This document shows, piece by piece, positions 7,798 to 8,551 of a DNA stretch of 8,551 nucleotides. The DNA comes from JAVBQJ01 sp045585875 (GTDB lineage Bacteria; Verrucomicrobiota; Lentisphaeria; Victivallales; Victivallaceae). Under the pieces are notes generated by a model, which saw only the letters and a list, made by a program, of their open reading frames with translations, was not told the DNA's origin and made no database searches. A program made the position numbers and the translations under genes. Location of the stretch: contig JAZMZH010000093.1 in NCBI GenBank assembly GCA_045585875.1, positions 1-8,551 of the forward strand. The letters run 5' to 3'. The number at the start of each line of letters is the position of its first letter. Positions within the stretch are counted from its first letter, which is position 1.

Positions 7798-8551
7798 TTA
7801 TTCCCACTCGATGGTGGCGGGGCCCTTGGGGCTGAGGTCGTAGAGGACGCGGCAGACGCCGGGGACCTCGGAGAGGATCCGGTCGGTGATGCGCTTAAGC
7901 ACGCTCCACTCCAGCTCCGGCACCGTGGCGCTCATGGCGTCCACGGTATTCACGGCACGGATGATGACCGGCCAGTCGAAAACCCGCTTGCCGCCGCGCA
8001 CGCCGGTGGAGCGGTAATCGGGCACCACGGTGAAGAACTGCCAGACTTTTCCGGCCAGACCGGCCCGTGTGAATTCCTCGCGGAGGATGGCGTCGGCCTC
8101 CCGGAGGGCGGCCAGCCGCTCCCGGGTGATGGCTCCGGTGCAGCGCACCCCAAGACCGGGGCCGGGGAAGGGCTGGCGGTAAACCATGGAATCGGGCAGG
8201 CCGAGGGCCTTTCCCACCACCCGGACCTCGTCCTTGAAGAGAAGCTTCACCGGCTCCACCAGCTCGAACTTCAGGTCGTCGGGCAGTCCGCCCACATTGT
8301 GGTGGGCCTTCACGCCGTCGTCGCTCTCCAGGATGTCGGGGTAGATGGTGCCCTGAGCGAGGCACTCGATGTCCTTGAGCTTGCGGGCCTCTTCCTCGAA
8401 GACGCGGATGAATTCGCCGCCGATGATCTTGCGCTTGGCCTCGGGATCGGAAACGCCCTCCAGCAGGCCAAGGAACCGATCCGTGGCATCCACATAGATC
8501 AGGTTGGCATCCAGCTCCTTGCCGAAAATCTCCAAAACCTGCTCACTTTCA
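7798..8551 (-). CDS. guaA: GMP synthase (glutamine-hydrolysing), C-terminal half, cut by the window edge
   Basis: GuaA converts XMP to GMP using ATP and ammonia from glutamine, the last step of de novo guanine nucleotide synthesis. About 250 codons are visible, open to the right edge, so the N-terminal glutamine amidotransferase domain and the ATP-binding P-loop lie outside the window. The visible part is the end of the ATP-pyrophosphatase domain and the C-terminal dimerisation domain. Motifs seen include EQVLEIFGKEL, LIYVDATDRFL, ECLAQGTIYPDILES, VKAHHNVGGLPDDLKFELVE, LFKDEVRVVGKALGLP and RQPFPGPGLGVR. The family-typical end LYDLSPKGPATIEWE lies just before the TAA at 7800-7798. The TTG at 8535 is an internal codon, not the start: the frame continues upstream as ESEQV. 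No defect is seen. The gene is followed by its own terminator. Confidence 0.97.
   Translation of the reverse strand, partial: ESEQVLEIFGKELDANLIYVDATDRFLGLLEGVSDPEAKRKIIGGEFIRVFEEEARKLKDIECLAQGTIYPDILESDDGVKAHHNVGGLPDDLKFELVEPVKLLFKDEVRVVGKALGLPDSMVYRQPFPGPGLGVRCTGAITRERLAALREADAILREEFTRAGLAGKVWQFFTVVPDYRSTGVRGGKRVFDWPVIIRAVNTVDAMSATVPELEWSVLKRITDRILSEVPGVCRVLYDLSPKGPATIEWE

Overview
GC-rich bacterial window, roughly 60-65% G+C by eye, with strong G/C bias in third codon positions. It is dense with housekeeping genes. No single gene fixes the taxonomy. The mix of an unusual sigma-70 factor, a secreted TIM-barrel glycosidase-like protein, TypA, RmuC and GuaA would fit a Gram-negative such as a Lentisphaerota/PVC-type anaerobe, but that placement is a weak inference from general resemblance.

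Layout. (1) Positions 1-439, plus strand: the 3' part of an unrecognised multi-pass membrane protein, cut by the left edge. (2) Positions 427-3967, minus strand, read right to left: a secreted glycoside-hydrolase-like protein, then a sigma-70 factor with an insertion between regions 1.2 and 2, then a TatD-family metal-dependent DNase. A good -35/-10 promoter lies upstream of the first of these (4035-4063). No convincing terminator separates the three, so they may share a transcript. The tatD end overlaps the membrane-protein end by 13 bp, tail to tail. (3) Positions 3968-4180: a divergent promoter region serving the glycosidase-like gene to the left and typA to the right. (4) Positions 4181-5992, plus strand: typA/bipA, a ribosome-associated GTPase. 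(5) Positions 5993-6293: about 300 bp without a gene. It holds four tandem copies of a 44-45 bp repeat, each able to form a hairpin, then a perfect 7-bp hairpin, then a clear promoter for rmuC. (6) Positions 6294-7682, plus strand: rmuC. (7) Positions 7683-7797: a convergent gap with a rho-independent terminator oriented for guaA. (8) Positions 7798-8551, minus strand: the C-terminal half of guaA, cut by the right edge.

The genes cover transcription initiation (sigma factor), translation and ribosome assembly under stress (TypA), DNA maintenance (TatD, RmuC), purine synthesis (GuaA) and probably extracellular glycan use. They do not form one evident pathway. I see no mobile element, CRISPR array, RNA gene or defence-type cassette. 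The parts least explained by ordinary annotation are the tandem hairpin repeat after typA, the unclear start of the sigma factor with an overlapping 31-codon small ORF, and the orphan secreted TIM-barrel protein upstream of it.
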